Of a stretch of DNA of 64,000 nt, positions 1-8,067 are shown piece after piece. The number at the start of each line of letters is the position of its first letter. Within the stretch, counting starts at the first letter, position 1. A program made the position numbers and the translations under genes. Where the stretch lies: positions 124,001 through 188,000 of the forward strand of contig RJVL01000008.1 in NCBI GenBank assembly GCA_003755025.1. Direction: 5' to 3'. Source of the DNA: Diaphorobacter nitroreducens. GTDB lineage: Bacteria > Pseudomonadota > Gammaproteobacteria > Burkholderiales > Burkholderiaceae_C. A model generated the notes under the pieces. It saw only the letters and a list, made by a program, of their open reading frames with translations. It was not told the origin of the DNA and ran no database searches.

Positions 1-514
1 CCCCGAGGACACGGCCCGCACCGTCTCCGCCGACGGCTGGCTGGGCACGGGCGACCAGGCCGAGATCGTCGACGGCCGCATCCGCATCCTGGGGCGCATC
101 AAGGAAATCATCGTCACCTCCACGGGCGAGAAGGTGCCGCCGGCCGACCTGGAGCTGGCCATCACCGCCGATGCGCTGTTCGAGCAGGCCTTTGTGGTGG
201 GCGAGCAGCGCCCCTTCATCGCCTGCGTGGCCGTGGTGCATGCCGAAGAGTGGCGCCAACTGGCTGGGCAACTGGGCCTGGACGCCAACGACCCTGCCAG
301 CCTTGCGCACCCCAGCGCCCAACGGGCGGCACTGGCGCGCATCGAGAAGCTGGCGGCCGGCTTCCCGCGCTATGCGGTGCCGCGCGCCGTGCATCTGGTG
401 CGCGAGCCATGGACGATCGAGAACGCGTTCATGACACCCACGCTCAAGCTCAAACGCACCAACCTCATGGCGCACTACGCGGCTGCCATCGAGGCGATGT
501 ACCAAAAGCGCTGA
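1..514 (+). CDS. AMP-dependent acyl-CoA synthetase, C-terminal part (5' end outside window)
   Basis: This is the C-terminal ~170 residues of an adenylate-forming acyl-CoA synthetase, which activates a carboxylic acid with ATP and CoA. The reading frame is open from base 2 to the TGA at 512-514. The segment DGWLGTGDQAEIVDGRIR, then GRIKEIIVTSTGEKV, is the hinge and A8/A10 region of the family, with the conserved GD aspartate and the lysine of STGEKV typical of the long-chain (FadD15/AMP-forming FAA1-like) branch. Substrate cannot be told from the fragment. It converges on the next gene with no gap, and I see no terminator between them. The N-terminal adenylation domain lies upstream of the window. 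Confidence 0.9.
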   Translation, partial: PEDTARTVSADGWLGTGDQAEIVDGRIRILGRIKEIIVTSTGEKVPPADLELAITADALFEQAFVVGEQRPFIACVAVVHAEEWRQLAGQLGLDANDPASLAHPSAQRAALARIEKLAAGFPRYAVPRAVHLVREPWTIENAFMTPTLKLKRTNLMAHYAAAIEAMYQKR

Positions 515-1684
515 TCAGGCCCCCACCGCTTGCAATGACCGCGCAAGCGGGGCCTGGGGGGACCCGGCGTCCCCCACGCTTCCCGGCGCGCGGTAGATGC
601 GCCCGAACCGGTTGGCCAGGAAGTCCTCCAGCGCGATCTGCTCTTGCCCGATGAAACCGGCCTGCGGAAGCTGGCCCGCCATGACCAGGTCCAGCGCCGC
701 GCAGATGCCCGCGGCCGTGGTGCGTTGGATGGCGCTGAGCATCTGCCCGCGCACCGATGCACCCAAGATGTGGGCGGCATAGCTTTCCTGCACCAACCGG
801 CCGTCCCGCTGGCCGCGCGCACTGGCCAGGATCACGATCACGTCTTGCTGCGTGGTCGGGACGGCGCCGTCCAGCAACTCCTTGAGCAGGTCGCGCCGGT
901 CGCGCAGGCGCAGCTCGTGCAGCAGCAGCTGCAGGATGGCATGGTGGCCGGGGTAGCGCACCGACTTGTAGTCGAGCTGCTGCACGCGCCCCTCCCAGGT
1001 CTGGGGCAACGTGCCCAGGCCGCCCGAGGTATTGAAGGCCTCGTATTCCACGCCGTCGATCAGCAGCGTTTCCAACCCGTCGAGCGCAGGCACGCTGGTG
1101 CGCCGGCCCTGCACGATGGCGTCGCACGGGTTGCAGTATTCGTTGATCAGGCCCTCGGTGCTCCAGGTCATGGCATAACGCAGGGCGCCCTGGGGGTAGC
1201 GCGGCAGCGCCCCCACGCGCAGTTGCAGCGCTTCCGCGCGGTCCAGGCGCTGCGCCAGGGCGTTGCCCACCACGCCGATGAAGCCGGGCGCCAGCCCGCA
1301 CTGCGGCATGAGCGCGCTGCGCGCGCCTTCGGCCAGCGCCTGGATGGCACGGGTGCTGGCCACGTCCTCCGTCAGGTCGAAGTAGTGCACGCCATGGCGT
1401 GCACACAGCGTGGCCACCGGCACGGCCTGGTGGAACGGCAGTGCGTTCAGCACCGCATGGTGCCCGGCAATGGCAGCCTCCAGCATGGCGTCATCCGTCA
1501 CCTGCAAGGTGGCGGCGCTGTGGACCTGTAGGCGCTTCAGTGCGGCGTCGTCGCGGTCGGCCACGGTGAGCGTGTAGCTGCCCGCGTCCTCCAATAGCAG
1601 CGCAATGGCACGGCCGATATGGCCCGCGCCCAGGATCAGTACGCGGTGCGGGTGGGAAGCATTGACGGGATGCAGGCGGGTCAT
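515..1684 (-). CDS. Saccharopine dehydrogenase family NAD(P)-binding oxidoreductase
   Basis: A 389-residue oxidoreductase with an N-terminal Rossmann fold: VLILGAGHIG at residues 15-24 carries the GxGxxG loop, followed by the saccharopine dehydrogenase C-terminal domain. Its length fits saccharopine dehydrogenase and lysine 6-dehydrogenase-like proteins, so an amino-acid or imine substrate is likely, but the exact one cannot be read from sequence. A good ribosome site (AAGGAG) sits just upstream of the ATG at 1684. It is divergent from an Lrp/AsnC regulator, a common arrangement for amino-acid catabolic enzymes, which supports a role in lysine or related amino-acid breakdown. Cytoplasmic; no signal peptide. 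Confidence 0.85.
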   Translation of the reverse strand: MTRLHPVNASHPHRVLILGAGHIGRAIALLLEDAGSYTLTVADRDDAALKRLQVHSAATLQVTDDAMLEAAIAGHHAVLNALPFHQAVPVATLCARHGVHYFDLTEDVASTRAIQALAEGARSALMPQCGLAPGFIGVVGNALAQRLDRAEALQLRVGALPRYPQGALRYAMTWSTEGLINEYCNPCDAIVQGRRTSVPALDGLETLLIDGVEYEAFNTSGGLGTLPQTWEGRVQQLDYKSVRYPGHHAILQLLLHELRLRDRRDLLKELLDGAVPTTQQDVIVILASARGQRDGRLVQESYAAHILGASVRGQMLSAIQRTTAAGICAALDLVMAGQLPQAGFIGQEQIALEDFLANRFGRIYRAPGSVGDAGSPQAPLARSLQAVGA

Positions 1685-1778
1685 GGCGGTCTCCTTGCGT
1701 TGTCGTTCGGTAGAGCCATGCTAGGCCGGATCGTTGTCAGTGTGTAGCATCACATCTGTCGATAAAGGCATCAACGTT

Positions 1779-1791
1779 CGTCATATTGACG
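1779..1791. promoter_or_regulatory. Palindrome in the divergent oxidoreductase/Lrp intergenic region
   Basis: CGTCA-TAT-TGACG is a perfect 5-3-5 palindrome just upstream of the Lrp/AsnC gene and within the 143-bp divergent region. Lrp-family proteins commonly autoregulate and bind short dyads, so this is a candidate operator. No experimental or comparative support is available here. Confidence 0.35.
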
Positions 1792-1827
1792 GCATTGCAC
1801 GACGTATCGGCAGCATTGGAGACACCC

Positions 1828-2274
1828 GTGGAACTGGACGCACTGGACCAACAACTGCTCAGCCTGCTGCAGGCCAACGCGCGCGAGTGCACGGCCGAGC
1901 TGGCGCGCCGCCTGGGCCTGGCACGCACCACGGTGGTGGCGCGCATTGCGCGGCTGGAGCGTGAAGGGGTGGTTGCTGGCTACGGCGTGCGCCTGGGCCA
2001 GCGGCTGGCAGGCAGCGCCGTGCGGGCCTGGTGCGCACTGCGCGTGTTGCCCAAGGCCGGGCCGGCGGTGCTGCAAACGTTGCAGGCCCTGCCCCAGGTG
2101 GAAGAGGTTTCGGCGGTGAGCGGGCCGTTCGACTACCTGGTGTTCCTGCGCTGCACCAGCCACGAGCAGCTCGACGGCCTGCTGGACCGCATCGGCCAGC
2201 TGGACGGCGTGCAGAACACGCAGACCAGCATCGTGCTCAGCCGCAAGATCGACCGTCGCAGCGTGGGCGGTTGA
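1828..2274 (+). CDS. Lrp/AsnC family transcriptional regulator
   Basis: A 148-residue Lrp/AsnC regulator: winged-helix DNA-binding domain at about residues 1-60 (ELARRLGLARTTVVARI is the helix-turn-helix) and a C-terminal RAM/AsnC ligand-binding domain containing VEEVSAVSGPFDYLVFLR. I chose the GTG at 1828 because GGAG lies seven bases upstream and the length then matches the family; a TTG at 1786 would add 14 residues that do not resemble the family. It probably controls the divergent saccharopine-dehydrogenase-type gene in response to an amino acid. A palindromic repeat and the convergent chromate transporter gene follow. Confidence 0.88.
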   Translation: MELDALDQQLLSLLQANARECTAELARRLGLARTTVVARIARLEREGVVAGYGVRLGQRLAGSAVRAWCALRVLPKAGPAVLQTLQALPQVEEVSAVSGPFDYLVFLRCTSHEQLDGLLDRIGQLDGVQNTQTSIVLSRKIDRRSVGG

Positions 2275-2280
2275 TGCTCT

Positions 2281-2327
2281 ATTAATGAGAGCTGCTAGCG
2301 CTTGATGGATAAGCGCTGAGGCCGTTT
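2281..2327 (+). repeat. Comamonad-type palindromic repeat, copy 1 (forward)
   Basis: Copy with the arrangement GCTGCTAGCGCTT, then ATGGAT, then AAGCGCTGAGGCC. The core AGCGCTT and AAGCGCT are perfect 7-base complements around a 7-base loop, followed by GTTTT. It lies between the convergent Lrp and chromate transporter genes and could act as a terminator or transcript-end structure. One of the best conserved copies of the family. Confidence 0.85.
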
Positions 2328-2338
2328 TCCTTCTGTCA

Positions 2339-3562
2339 TCAGCCCAGCAGCCAACCTGCTGCGCCGCACAACGGCACCACCAGCCACGGCGGCACGCGCG
2401 CCCATACCAGCGCGGCAAAGGCCGCCAGTGCCAACGCCAGGTCGGCTGGCGCATGGATGGCGCTGGTCCACACCGGGTGGTAGAGCGCCGCCAGCAGCAG
2501 GCCCACCACGGCGGCATTCACGCCCGCCAAGGCCGCCCGGGCACGTGCGTTGTGCCGCAGCCGATCCCAGAACGGTAGCGCGCCCGCCACCAGCAGGAAT
2601 GCTGGCACGAAGATCGCCACCAGGCATACGGCCGCGCCCAGCCAGCCGCCCGCGCCGTGGCCTGCCGCCGCGCCCAGAAAGGCCGCAAAGGTGAACAGCG
2701 GCCCCGGCACCGCCTGCGCCAATCCATAGCCTGCCAGGAAATCGTCGGCCGCCACCCAGCCGGTGGCCACCACCTCGGCCTGCAACAGCGGCAGCACGAC
2801 GTGGCCGCCGCCGAACACCAGGGCGCCGGCGCGGTAGAACGCATCGGCCAGCACCAGCCATCCTTGAGGCCGGGCGCGCGCAGCCAGCGGCAGCAACACC
2901 AGCAGCGCCGCAAATGCGGCCAGCAGCAGCGCTCCGGTACGCGGTCGCAGCCCGGCCGCCAGCCCGCTCTGCGATGGTGGAGCCGGCATGGCGCTCGCGC
3001 GCCCCCACAGGGCCAAGCCGGCCAGCGCCGCCACCAGCATGGCGCCCACCTGCCCCACCACGCCCGGCCACAGCAGCGCAAGCGCACAGGCCAGCGCCAT
3101 CAGCAGCAGCCGTGCGGGCCCGCGGCACAGGCTGCGCGCCATGCCCCAGACGGCTTGCGCCACCACGGCCACGGCCGCCACCTTCAGGCCGTGCAGCACG
3201 CCCGCGGGCATGAGGCCCTGCCCCGCCACCAAGCCCAGGCCCAGCAGCGCCATCACCAGCGCGGATGGCAGCGTGAAACCCAGCCAGGCCGCCAGTGCGC
3301 CGCCCCACCCCGCTTGGCGCAGGCCCAGCGCCAGGCCCACCTGGCTGCTGGCGGGGCCGGGCAGGAACTGGCACAGCGCCACCAGGTCGGCATAGGCGTC
3401 TTCCGTCAGCCAACCGCGGCGCGCGACGAATTCCTCGCGGAAGTAGCCCAGATGGGCCACCGGCCCGCCGAACGACGTCAGGCCCAGGCGCAAGAAGATG
3501 AGGAACACCCGCGAGGCGCTGGCGTGGTGGCGGGTGGCGGCGAAAGGAGAAATGGGTGGCAT
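2339..3562 (-). CDS. chrA: Chromate transporter (ChrA family, two-domain)
   Basis: A 407-residue, strongly hydrophobic inner-membrane protein of the chromate ion transporter (CHR) family, which exports chromate. It has the typical duplicated architecture. The N-half carries GLTSFGGPVAHLGYFREE near residue 30, and the C-half carries LVFGGGHVVLPLL, the repeated FGGP/FGGG signature. Length matches the long-chain CHR proteins. Many CHR proteins in genomes are named by homology only, and chromate resistance is not proved by sequence. No chrB regulator is next to it, which weakens an inducible-resistance reading. It is a single gene facing the Lrp regulator. Confidence 0.88.
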   Translation of the reverse strand: MPPISPFAATRHHASASRVFLIFLRLGLTSFGGPVAHLGYFREEFVARRGWLTEDAYADLVALCQFLPGPASSQVGLALGLRQAGWGGALAAWLGFTLPSALVMALLGLGLVAGQGLMPAGVLHGLKVAAVAVVAQAVWGMARSLCRGPARLLLMALACALALLWPGVVGQVGAMLVAALAGLALWGRASAMPAPPSQSGLAAGLRPRTGALLLAAFAALLVLLPLAARARPQGWLVLADAFYRAGALVFGGGHVVLPLLQAEVVATGWVAADDFLAGYGLAQAVPGPLFTFAAFLGAAAGHGAGGWLGAAVCLVAIFVPAFLLVAGALPFWDRLRHNARARAALAGVNAAVVGLLLAALYHPVWTSAIHAPADLALALAAFAALVWARVPPWLVVPLCGAAGWLLG

Positions 3563-3699
3563 GCAGCGGGCGAGAAACCCCGAGTATCGCTATTGCGCGT
3601 GGCGCGCGGATGACTGGCGCCGCGTGCCAGCAGCGGAGCGCGACGCGTGCGCGCGCAAGCAGACCTCCTGATTTTTGCAGCCGCAGCCGCTGTGGGGCA

Positions 3700-4572
3700 T
3701 CAGATAGCGCAGGGCCCCATCCACACCCCGCTGCGCAGGCCGGCCGGCGGCTGCTGCGCCCAGACCTGGGCACACACCTCCCAGGCGGGCTCCTGCACGT
3801 TCAGGCCCGCGAAAATGCCGTAGCCTTCGCCCGCACGGATGTCCTCACCCGCGCTCAGGCTCTCGCCGGCCTTGATGGCGCCCTGCGTGTGGATGCACTC
3901 GCCCGCCTTGATGCCCCAGCCGGCCTCCAGGTGCGTCAGGCCGCTGATGGCTCCGCCGACCACGATGCCCTGCCCTGCGCGCAGGCTGCCTTCGCCGCTC
4001 ACATGCCCGCCCACGCGCAGGCTTTTGCCGCAGTCGATGCCGCCGTGCACCAGCAGGTCCTGCCCCACGAAGGCGCTGGCGCCCACGCTGAGCGCGCCGT
4101 GGCAGACCACGTCCCACGCAGCGCGCAGGTCGCCGCCGCAGTGCAGCGATTCCTGCACCTGCACGCCCCAGTCGGTGCGCAGGTGGCCGCCGCAGTGCAG
4201 CCGTCCATCGCTGTGGATGTGCGCGCCGGCGCGGATGTCCTCGCCCGCCACGATGGCGCCGCCGGCGCGGATGCCGCCCCCCGCATGGAGGGAGCGGCCG
4301 ACGTGGATCACGCCGTCCACCTCGATGCCGCCGCGCACTTGCACGGTGCCCGCGAACACGAAGGCCTCGGCCTCCAGGCTGTCCAGGTGCAGCACTGCGT
4401 TCGAGGGGCCGAACTGGCCGAGCAGCCACAGCGCGTCGTCCACGCGGCCGGCGGCCACCAGCTGGTCCAGCGCCTGCTGGTAGCCCACACCGTCCTCGAC
4501 ATGGCGCACGAACCAGCGAAAGCCGTTGGCGCAGGGGCTCTTGGCCCGGAGAAACTGCTTGGTGAATTCCAT
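3700..4572 (-). CDS. Polymer-forming/bactofilin-like repeat protein, function unknown
   Basis: A 290-residue protein; the ATG at 4572 is chosen because GGAG lies eight bases upstream, although the frame stays open further up. Residues ~1-75 form a mixed helical head. From about residue 80 to 270 the chain is built from short imperfect repeats of the type AGESLSAGEDIRAGEG, with Gly and hydrophobic residues at regular ~6-residue spacing. This is the pattern of a right-handed beta-helix as in bactofilins and hexapeptide-repeat proteins. No signal peptide and no catalytic motif is seen. A scaffold or polymerising role is an inference; a polysaccharide-related role is another possibility. Single gene with no operon partner. 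Confidence 0.75.
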   Translation of the reverse strand: MEFTKQFLRAKSPCANGFRWFVRHVEDGVGYQQALDQLVAAGRVDDALWLLGQFGPSNAVLHLDSLEAEAFVFAGTVQVRGGIEVDGVIHVGRSLHAGGGIRAGGAIVAGEDIRAGAHIHSDGRLHCGGHLRTDWGVQVQESLHCGGDLRAAWDVVCHGALSVGASAFVGQDLLVHGGIDCGKSLRVGGHVSGEGSLRAGQGIVVGGAISGLTHLEAGWGIKAGECIHTQGAIKAGESLSAGEDIRAGEGYGIFAGLNVQEPAWEVCAQVWAQQPPAGLRSGVWMGPCAI

Positions 4573-4985
4573 GCGACGCTCCAATCCTTGCAAGGCGCCC
4601 GTGCGGTGCTGCTGCGGGGGCCCGGGGTGACCCGGCGGACGAAGGGCCCGCGTGAGCGGGCGTGGGAAGGCGTCGTCCGCCGTTGCGCAGGGCGGGTGCC
4701 CGGCGATGGTGGTTCTGCGCGTTGGAAAGAGGAAGGGTGCTTTATCGCCGGGCGGAGGAATGTGCGACCGGCTGGTATGGCCAGAGCACACGCGCCACGA
4801 CGCCCACGCGGTTGCGCGCAAGGGTGCGGCGGACGGGTGTGGTCGGGAACATGGGCGCGCATGCTAGCAGTGCGCAGCCCGCGGGACAACCTTGTCGCAC
4901 GGCGGCGCGCGGTCTTTGGTGCGCCGCCGTGCGTGCTGCGCGGCGGATGTGCATGCGCGTCCGCCGCGGGCCGGGGATGGCGGTG
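4573..4985. other. Intergenic region of 413 bp without a supported gene
   Basis: Between the start of the repeat protein and the end of the TonB receptor. Frames here are open only as extensions or shadows of neighbours and show no family pattern. It holds the strong hairpin at 4896-4933 and the ribosome site of the repeat-protein gene; nothing else is evident. Confidence 0.6.
4896..4933 (-). terminator. Strong hairpin downstream of the TonB receptor gene
   Basis: A perfect 13-bp stem (CGCACGGCGGCGC pairing with GCGCCGCCGTGCG) around a 12-base loop, about 50 bases beyond the stop of the receptor gene. No U-run follows on either strand, so it may stabilise the transcript end or act as a weak terminator rather than a classic intrinsic terminator. 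Confidence 0.5.
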
Positions 4986-7067
4986 TCAGAACGACACGCG
5001 CACGCCCACCGTCACGTTGCGCCCTGCCAGCGGGGCCGCGTCCTTGATGAACGAGGTGTGGGCGTAGGCCAGGCGGTCCGTGAGGTTGCGCGCCTTCAGG
5101 TACACCTGCCACGGCGTGCCACTGCCCGTGCGGCCGTTGTAGGCCAGGCCCAGGTTCAGCATGCCGTAGCCAGGCGTGGCGGTCTCGAACGCGGCCACGC
5201 GGTTTTGCCGCGCCACCTGCACCCATTCCACTGCGCCGTCCCAGTCGCGCCAGTTGGCATCCAGGCGCAGGCCCACGCGTGCGGGGGCGATGCGCGGCAG
5301 CCGTTCGCCACCGTCCAGGCGGGCACGCACGCTGTCGCCGAACAGGGTGACCCCCAGGCGCTGCGTGATGCGCTGGCGCACCCGGCCCTCCATGCCGGTA
5401 AAGGTGGCGCCCGCCTGGCTGTACTGCAGCAGCTGCAGGCCGTCCAGTTCGTCGAGCGTGCGGCCGTAGATGTAGTTGCGGATGCGGTTATGGAACACGC
5501 TCACGTCAAACGTGGTGTCCCCGCTGGTCTTGCGCAGGCTCAGGTCAATGTTGCGCGAGGTTTCCGCACGCAGACTGGCGTCGCCACGCTCGTAGGTGGA
5601 CGTGGCCATGTGCAGGCCGCGTGCGTACAGCTCCTCGGCGGTGGGCGCACGGTGGGCGCGGGTGATGCTCGCACCCGCTGCGTAGCCAGGCGCAAAGCGC
5701 CACACCGCGCCCAGCGATGCGGAGGTGCCGTGGTGGCGCCGCTCTACACCGCTGTCCTGCGCTTCGGCGCTTTGGCGGTCGTGGCGCAGCGCGGTCTCGA
5801 TGCGCCAGTCGCCATGCCAGTCGCCCAGGCGGTATTCCTCCAGCAGAAACACGCCCCATTGGCGCGTGAGGGTGGGTTGCACGTAGGCCTCTTCTCCCGC
5901 GGCGCTGAACTTGCGCTGCCCGGTCTGCAGGCCCAGCACGCCGCGCCAGCCAGCCACGGGCGCGTGCTGCAGCTCCACGCGCAGGTCGTGGGCCTTGTTC
6001 TTGAAGGTGGTGGCGACGGTGCCCTCCTCCACCTCGTCGTGTACGTAGTCGGTCACGCCCGCGCGCAGGCGCAGCGCGGAGAAGCCGGTGAACGGGTCGC
6101 GCAGCTCACCGCGGATGTCCACGCGCTCGCTGCGCAGGTCCACCACAGGAACGGCTTCGTGACCGTGGTCGTGGTCATGCCCGTCGTCCTCGTGGTCGTG
6201 CTCGTCATGGCTGCCGCAGTGCAGGTGGTTGCCATGGGTGTGGCAGCCTTCGAAACTGTGGCTGTGGCCCGGCAGGCCGTATTTGGCGTTCTGGCGTGTG
6301 AAGGCCAGGCCCAGGTAGCCGCGGCTGCCAACCCAGGACAGGCCCACGCTGCCGGTACCCGTGCGGTTGAAGCTGCCGGGCACGCGGCGCCCCTCGGTCC
6401 AGCCGCTGCCCACGCGGTAGTCGTCGGCGTCCCGACCGGCGGCCTCCACGTGCACGGCCAGGTTGCCCGCGCCACCGGTCAGCGCGACAGCGCCGGCCTT
6501 TTCGCGCGCTGCGCTGCCGGCGCGCAGCTCGGCGCTGCCTTCGTAGCCCTTGTCAGGCACGGCCGTGGGCACCTTGCCGTCCAGCACGTTGACCACGCCG
6601 CCCACGGCACCGCCGCCGTAGACCAGTGCCGACGGCCCGCGCAACACTTCGACCTGCGTGGCCAGCAGCGGCTCGGCCGCCACGGCGTGGTCCGGGCTGA
6701 CGGTGGAGGCGTCGTGCAGTTCGGACCCGTCAGAGAGCACGCGCACGCGCGGACCGTCCATGCCGCGGATCACGGGGCGGCTGGCGCCCGCGCCGAAATG
6801 GCTGCCGGTGATGCCCGGCTCACCGTCCAGGGTCTCGCCCAGCGTGGCCTCGCGCTGGCGCACGAGGGCGTCGCCCTCCAGCACAGACACGGGTTGTGTC
6901 ATTTCGGACACGCCCAGCTGCAAACCGCTGGAGGACACGGTGACCTCGGGCAGGCGGGCATCCGCCTGCGCCCACGCGGGTGCTGCGCTGGTCAGGCACA
7001 GCAGCGAGGCCCAGGCCAGCGGGTGCATTGCGCCCGGCATGCGAGCGAAAGGGGTGAAGGAGTTCAT
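4986..7067 (-). CDS. znuD: TonB-dependent outer membrane receptor with His-rich loop, ZnuD-like (zinc uptake)
   Basis: A 693-residue outer-membrane receptor: signal peptide ending in SAAPAWA, plug domain (PVSVLEGDALVRQREATLGE; VEVLRGPSALVYGGGAVGG) and a beta-barrel ending in phenylalanine (VGVRVSF). Around residues 260-305 is a loop very rich in His, Asp and Glu with a Cys pair (HSHSFEGCHTHGNHLHCGSH, then EHDHEDDGHDHDHGHE). That is the hallmark of ZnuD-type zinc receptors, though copper or nickel cannot be excluded. The ATG at 7067 gives a normal signal peptide; a TTG at 7145 would add 26 residues of no known pattern. Two small exported protein genes lie just upstream in the same orientation, suggesting a metal-uptake unit. 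I could not recognise a Zur box. Confidence 0.85.
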   Translation of the reverse strand: MNSFTPFARMPGAMHPLAWASLLCLTSAAPAWAQADARLPEVTVSSSGLQLGVSEMTQPVSVLEGDALVRQREATLGETLDGEPGITGSHFGAGASRPVIRGMDGPRVRVLSDGSELHDASTVSPDHAVAAEPLLATQVEVLRGPSALVYGGGAVGGVVNVLDGKVPTAVPDKGYEGSAELRAGSAAREKAGAVALTGGAGNLAVHVEAAGRDADDYRVGSGWTEGRRVPGSFNRTGTGSVGLSWVGSRGYLGLAFTRQNAKYGLPGHSHSFEGCHTHGNHLHCGSHDEHDHEDDGHDHDHGHEAVPVVDLRSERVDIRGELRDPFTGFSALRLRAGVTDYVHDEVEEGTVATTFKNKAHDLRVELQHAPVAGWRGVLGLQTGQRKFSAAGEEAYVQPTLTRQWGVFLLEEYRLGDWHGDWRIETALRHDRQSAEAQDSGVERRHHGTSASLGAVWRFAPGYAAGASITRAHRAPTAEELYARGLHMATSTYERGDASLRAETSRNIDLSLRKTSGDTTFDVSVFHNRIRNYIYGRTLDELDGLQLLQYSQAGATFTGMEGRVRQRITQRLGVTLFGDSVRARLDGGERLPRIAPARVGLRLDANWRDWDGAVEWVQVARQNRVAAFETATPGYGMLNLGLAYNGRTGSGTPWQVYLKARNLTDRLAYAHTSFIKDAAPLAGRNVTVGVRVSF

Positions 7068-7134
7068 ACAACGATTTCCGTCAAAAGGCGGCAGGCGCGC
7101 GCGAGCGCTTGGGCCGCACGCGGCCGCGCTTGAA

Positions 7135-7197
7135 AATTGATTCAAAACTGCCTCTAACGCTTATGTATCAAGCGCGAGCAGCTATAAAAAGAGGAGT
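7135..7197 (-). repeat. Comamonad-type palindromic repeat, copy 2 (reverse)
   Basis: The reverse form, reading TGCCTCTAACGCTTATG, then TATCAAGCGC, then GAGCAGCTAT, with the usual A/T-rich flanks (AAAA and TAAAAAGAGGAGTTTTT). It lies between the TonB receptor and the upstream small gene, so transcription from the upstream genes would pass through it. Confidence 0.75.
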
Positions 7198-7243
7198 TTT
7201 TGCGACGCCGACACGCAAAGGCGGCGGCGCGAGGCGGGGAGCC

Positions 7244-7648
7244 TCAGGCGCTCAGGGGCGGAGCGCGGGCATGGAAAGGCGCCGCCCGGCCCGCGCGCGG
7301 CACGGGTGCCGGGGTTCTGGCAGGGGGCAGCTGCGGCTGTGCCTGTGCCAGTGCCGGGGCCTGGCCCAGCGCGGCGCCCACCAGCGTCTGCTCGTCCAGC
7401 ACCTGGCAGTCCGCGGCGCCGTGCCCGGCAAACAGCGCATGCAGGGTGTCCAGGGCCTGTTGCCCGGCGCTTGCCGCATCCCGTGCATGCCCGTCGCCGT
7501 GCAAGGCATGCGCCAGCCCCTGCCCCGCGGGCAGGTGCAACACCTGGTGCATGCGCCCGAGTGCGGGCGCGAGCACCAGCGCCAGCAGCAGCCAGGCCAG
7601 GGCCAGGCGGCGGCGCAGTTGCAGCATGAGCGCGGGTGTCAGGGACAT
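7244..7648 (-). CDS. Small exported or membrane-anchored protein, DUF2946-like
   Basis: A 134-residue protein with an N-terminal hydrophobic segment (LALAWLLLALVLAPALG), then a region with scattered His residues (MHQVLHLPAGQGLAHALH, HGDGHARD, HALFAGHG) and a single Cys in DCQVLDEQTL. The tail is Ala/Pro-rich. The pattern of a membrane anchor, His-rich stretch and C-x-x-x-D motif resembles DUF2946 proteins, which are often encoded beside TonB metal receptors. A role in periplasmic metal handling is inferred from that context. It sits 25 bases after the Cys-rich gene and upstream of the ZnuD-like gene, all on the minus strand. Confidence 0.7.
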   Translation of the reverse strand: MSLTPALMLQLRRRLALAWLLLALVLAPALGRMHQVLHLPAGQGLAHALHGDGHARDAASAGQQALDTLHALFAGHGAADCQVLDEQTLVGAALGQAPALAQAQPQLPPARTPAPVPRAGRAAPFHARAPPLSA

Positions 7649-7673
7649 GCGGGCTGGGCGAAAGGTGCAGTCG

Positions 7674-7913
7674 TCAGTGGGCGTGCTTCATGCCGCAGTA
7701 CTTGCCGATCGCCAGGTTCTTGCAGGCGGCCTGCAATTCCTTGCGGCAGGTTTCTTCGCCCTTGCCGGATTCCAGGCACTTGGCAGCGGCCTCGTGCGCC
7801 GCGGCCATGGCGCGGTGGCGCTCGATGTCGACCTTGGTCTGCTGCGCGGTGTGCTCCTGCGCGTGCGCGACGGCGGCGCAGCCCAGCAGCAGGGTGGCGA
7901 GCCAGGGTTTCAT
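7674..7913 (-). CDS. Small secreted Cys-containing protein of unknown function
   Basis: A 79-residue protein with a clear Sec signal peptide (MKPWLATLLLGCAAVAHAQ). The mature part is about 60 residues, helical and charged, with four Cys (KCLE, TCRK, ACKN, YCGM) and a His-ending tail GMKHAH. Two disulphides or a metal site are possible. The ATG at 7913 has a strong ribosome site (GGAGGAAG). I do not recognise the family; position as first gene ahead of a DUF2946-like gene and a ZnuD-like receptor suggests a metal-related periplasmic role. Confidence 0.72.
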   Translation of the reverse strand: MKPWLATLLLGCAAVAHAQEHTAQQTKVDIERHRAMAAAHEAAAKCLESGKGEETCRKELQAACKNLAIGKYCGMKHAH

Positions 7914-7936
7914 GGGTTGCTTCCTCCAAAGTAACA

Positions 7937-7958
7937 CCGCGCCGCTGTTGCGGCGCGG
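7937..7958 (-). promoter_or_regulatory. Hairpin in the leader of the small secreted protein gene
   Basis: CCGCGCCG and CGGCGCGG form a perfect 8-bp stem with a 6-base loop, ending about a dozen bases from the Shine-Dalgarno of the gene starting at 7913. It could affect translation of the leader gene; it could also be the terminator remnant of msrA upstream, though no U-run follows. Confidence 0.35.
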
Positions 7959-8067
7959 GCCCGGGAGGATAGCGCAGGAACCCGCGGGGATTCACAAAAA
8001 GGCTGCGCGGATGCGCCGCTTTGGGAAGGCGGTGGACCCGCTGGCGGCGACCTGGGCCGCGCAGCGG

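Noticed and set aside
3566-3699. Possible small gene between the chromate transporter and repeat protein
   Set aside because: Only 137 bp, no start with ribosome site and no motif.
4662-7133. 823-codon open frame on the plus strand
   Set aside because: Antisense to the TonB receptor, which has clear family motifs; no recognisable domain.
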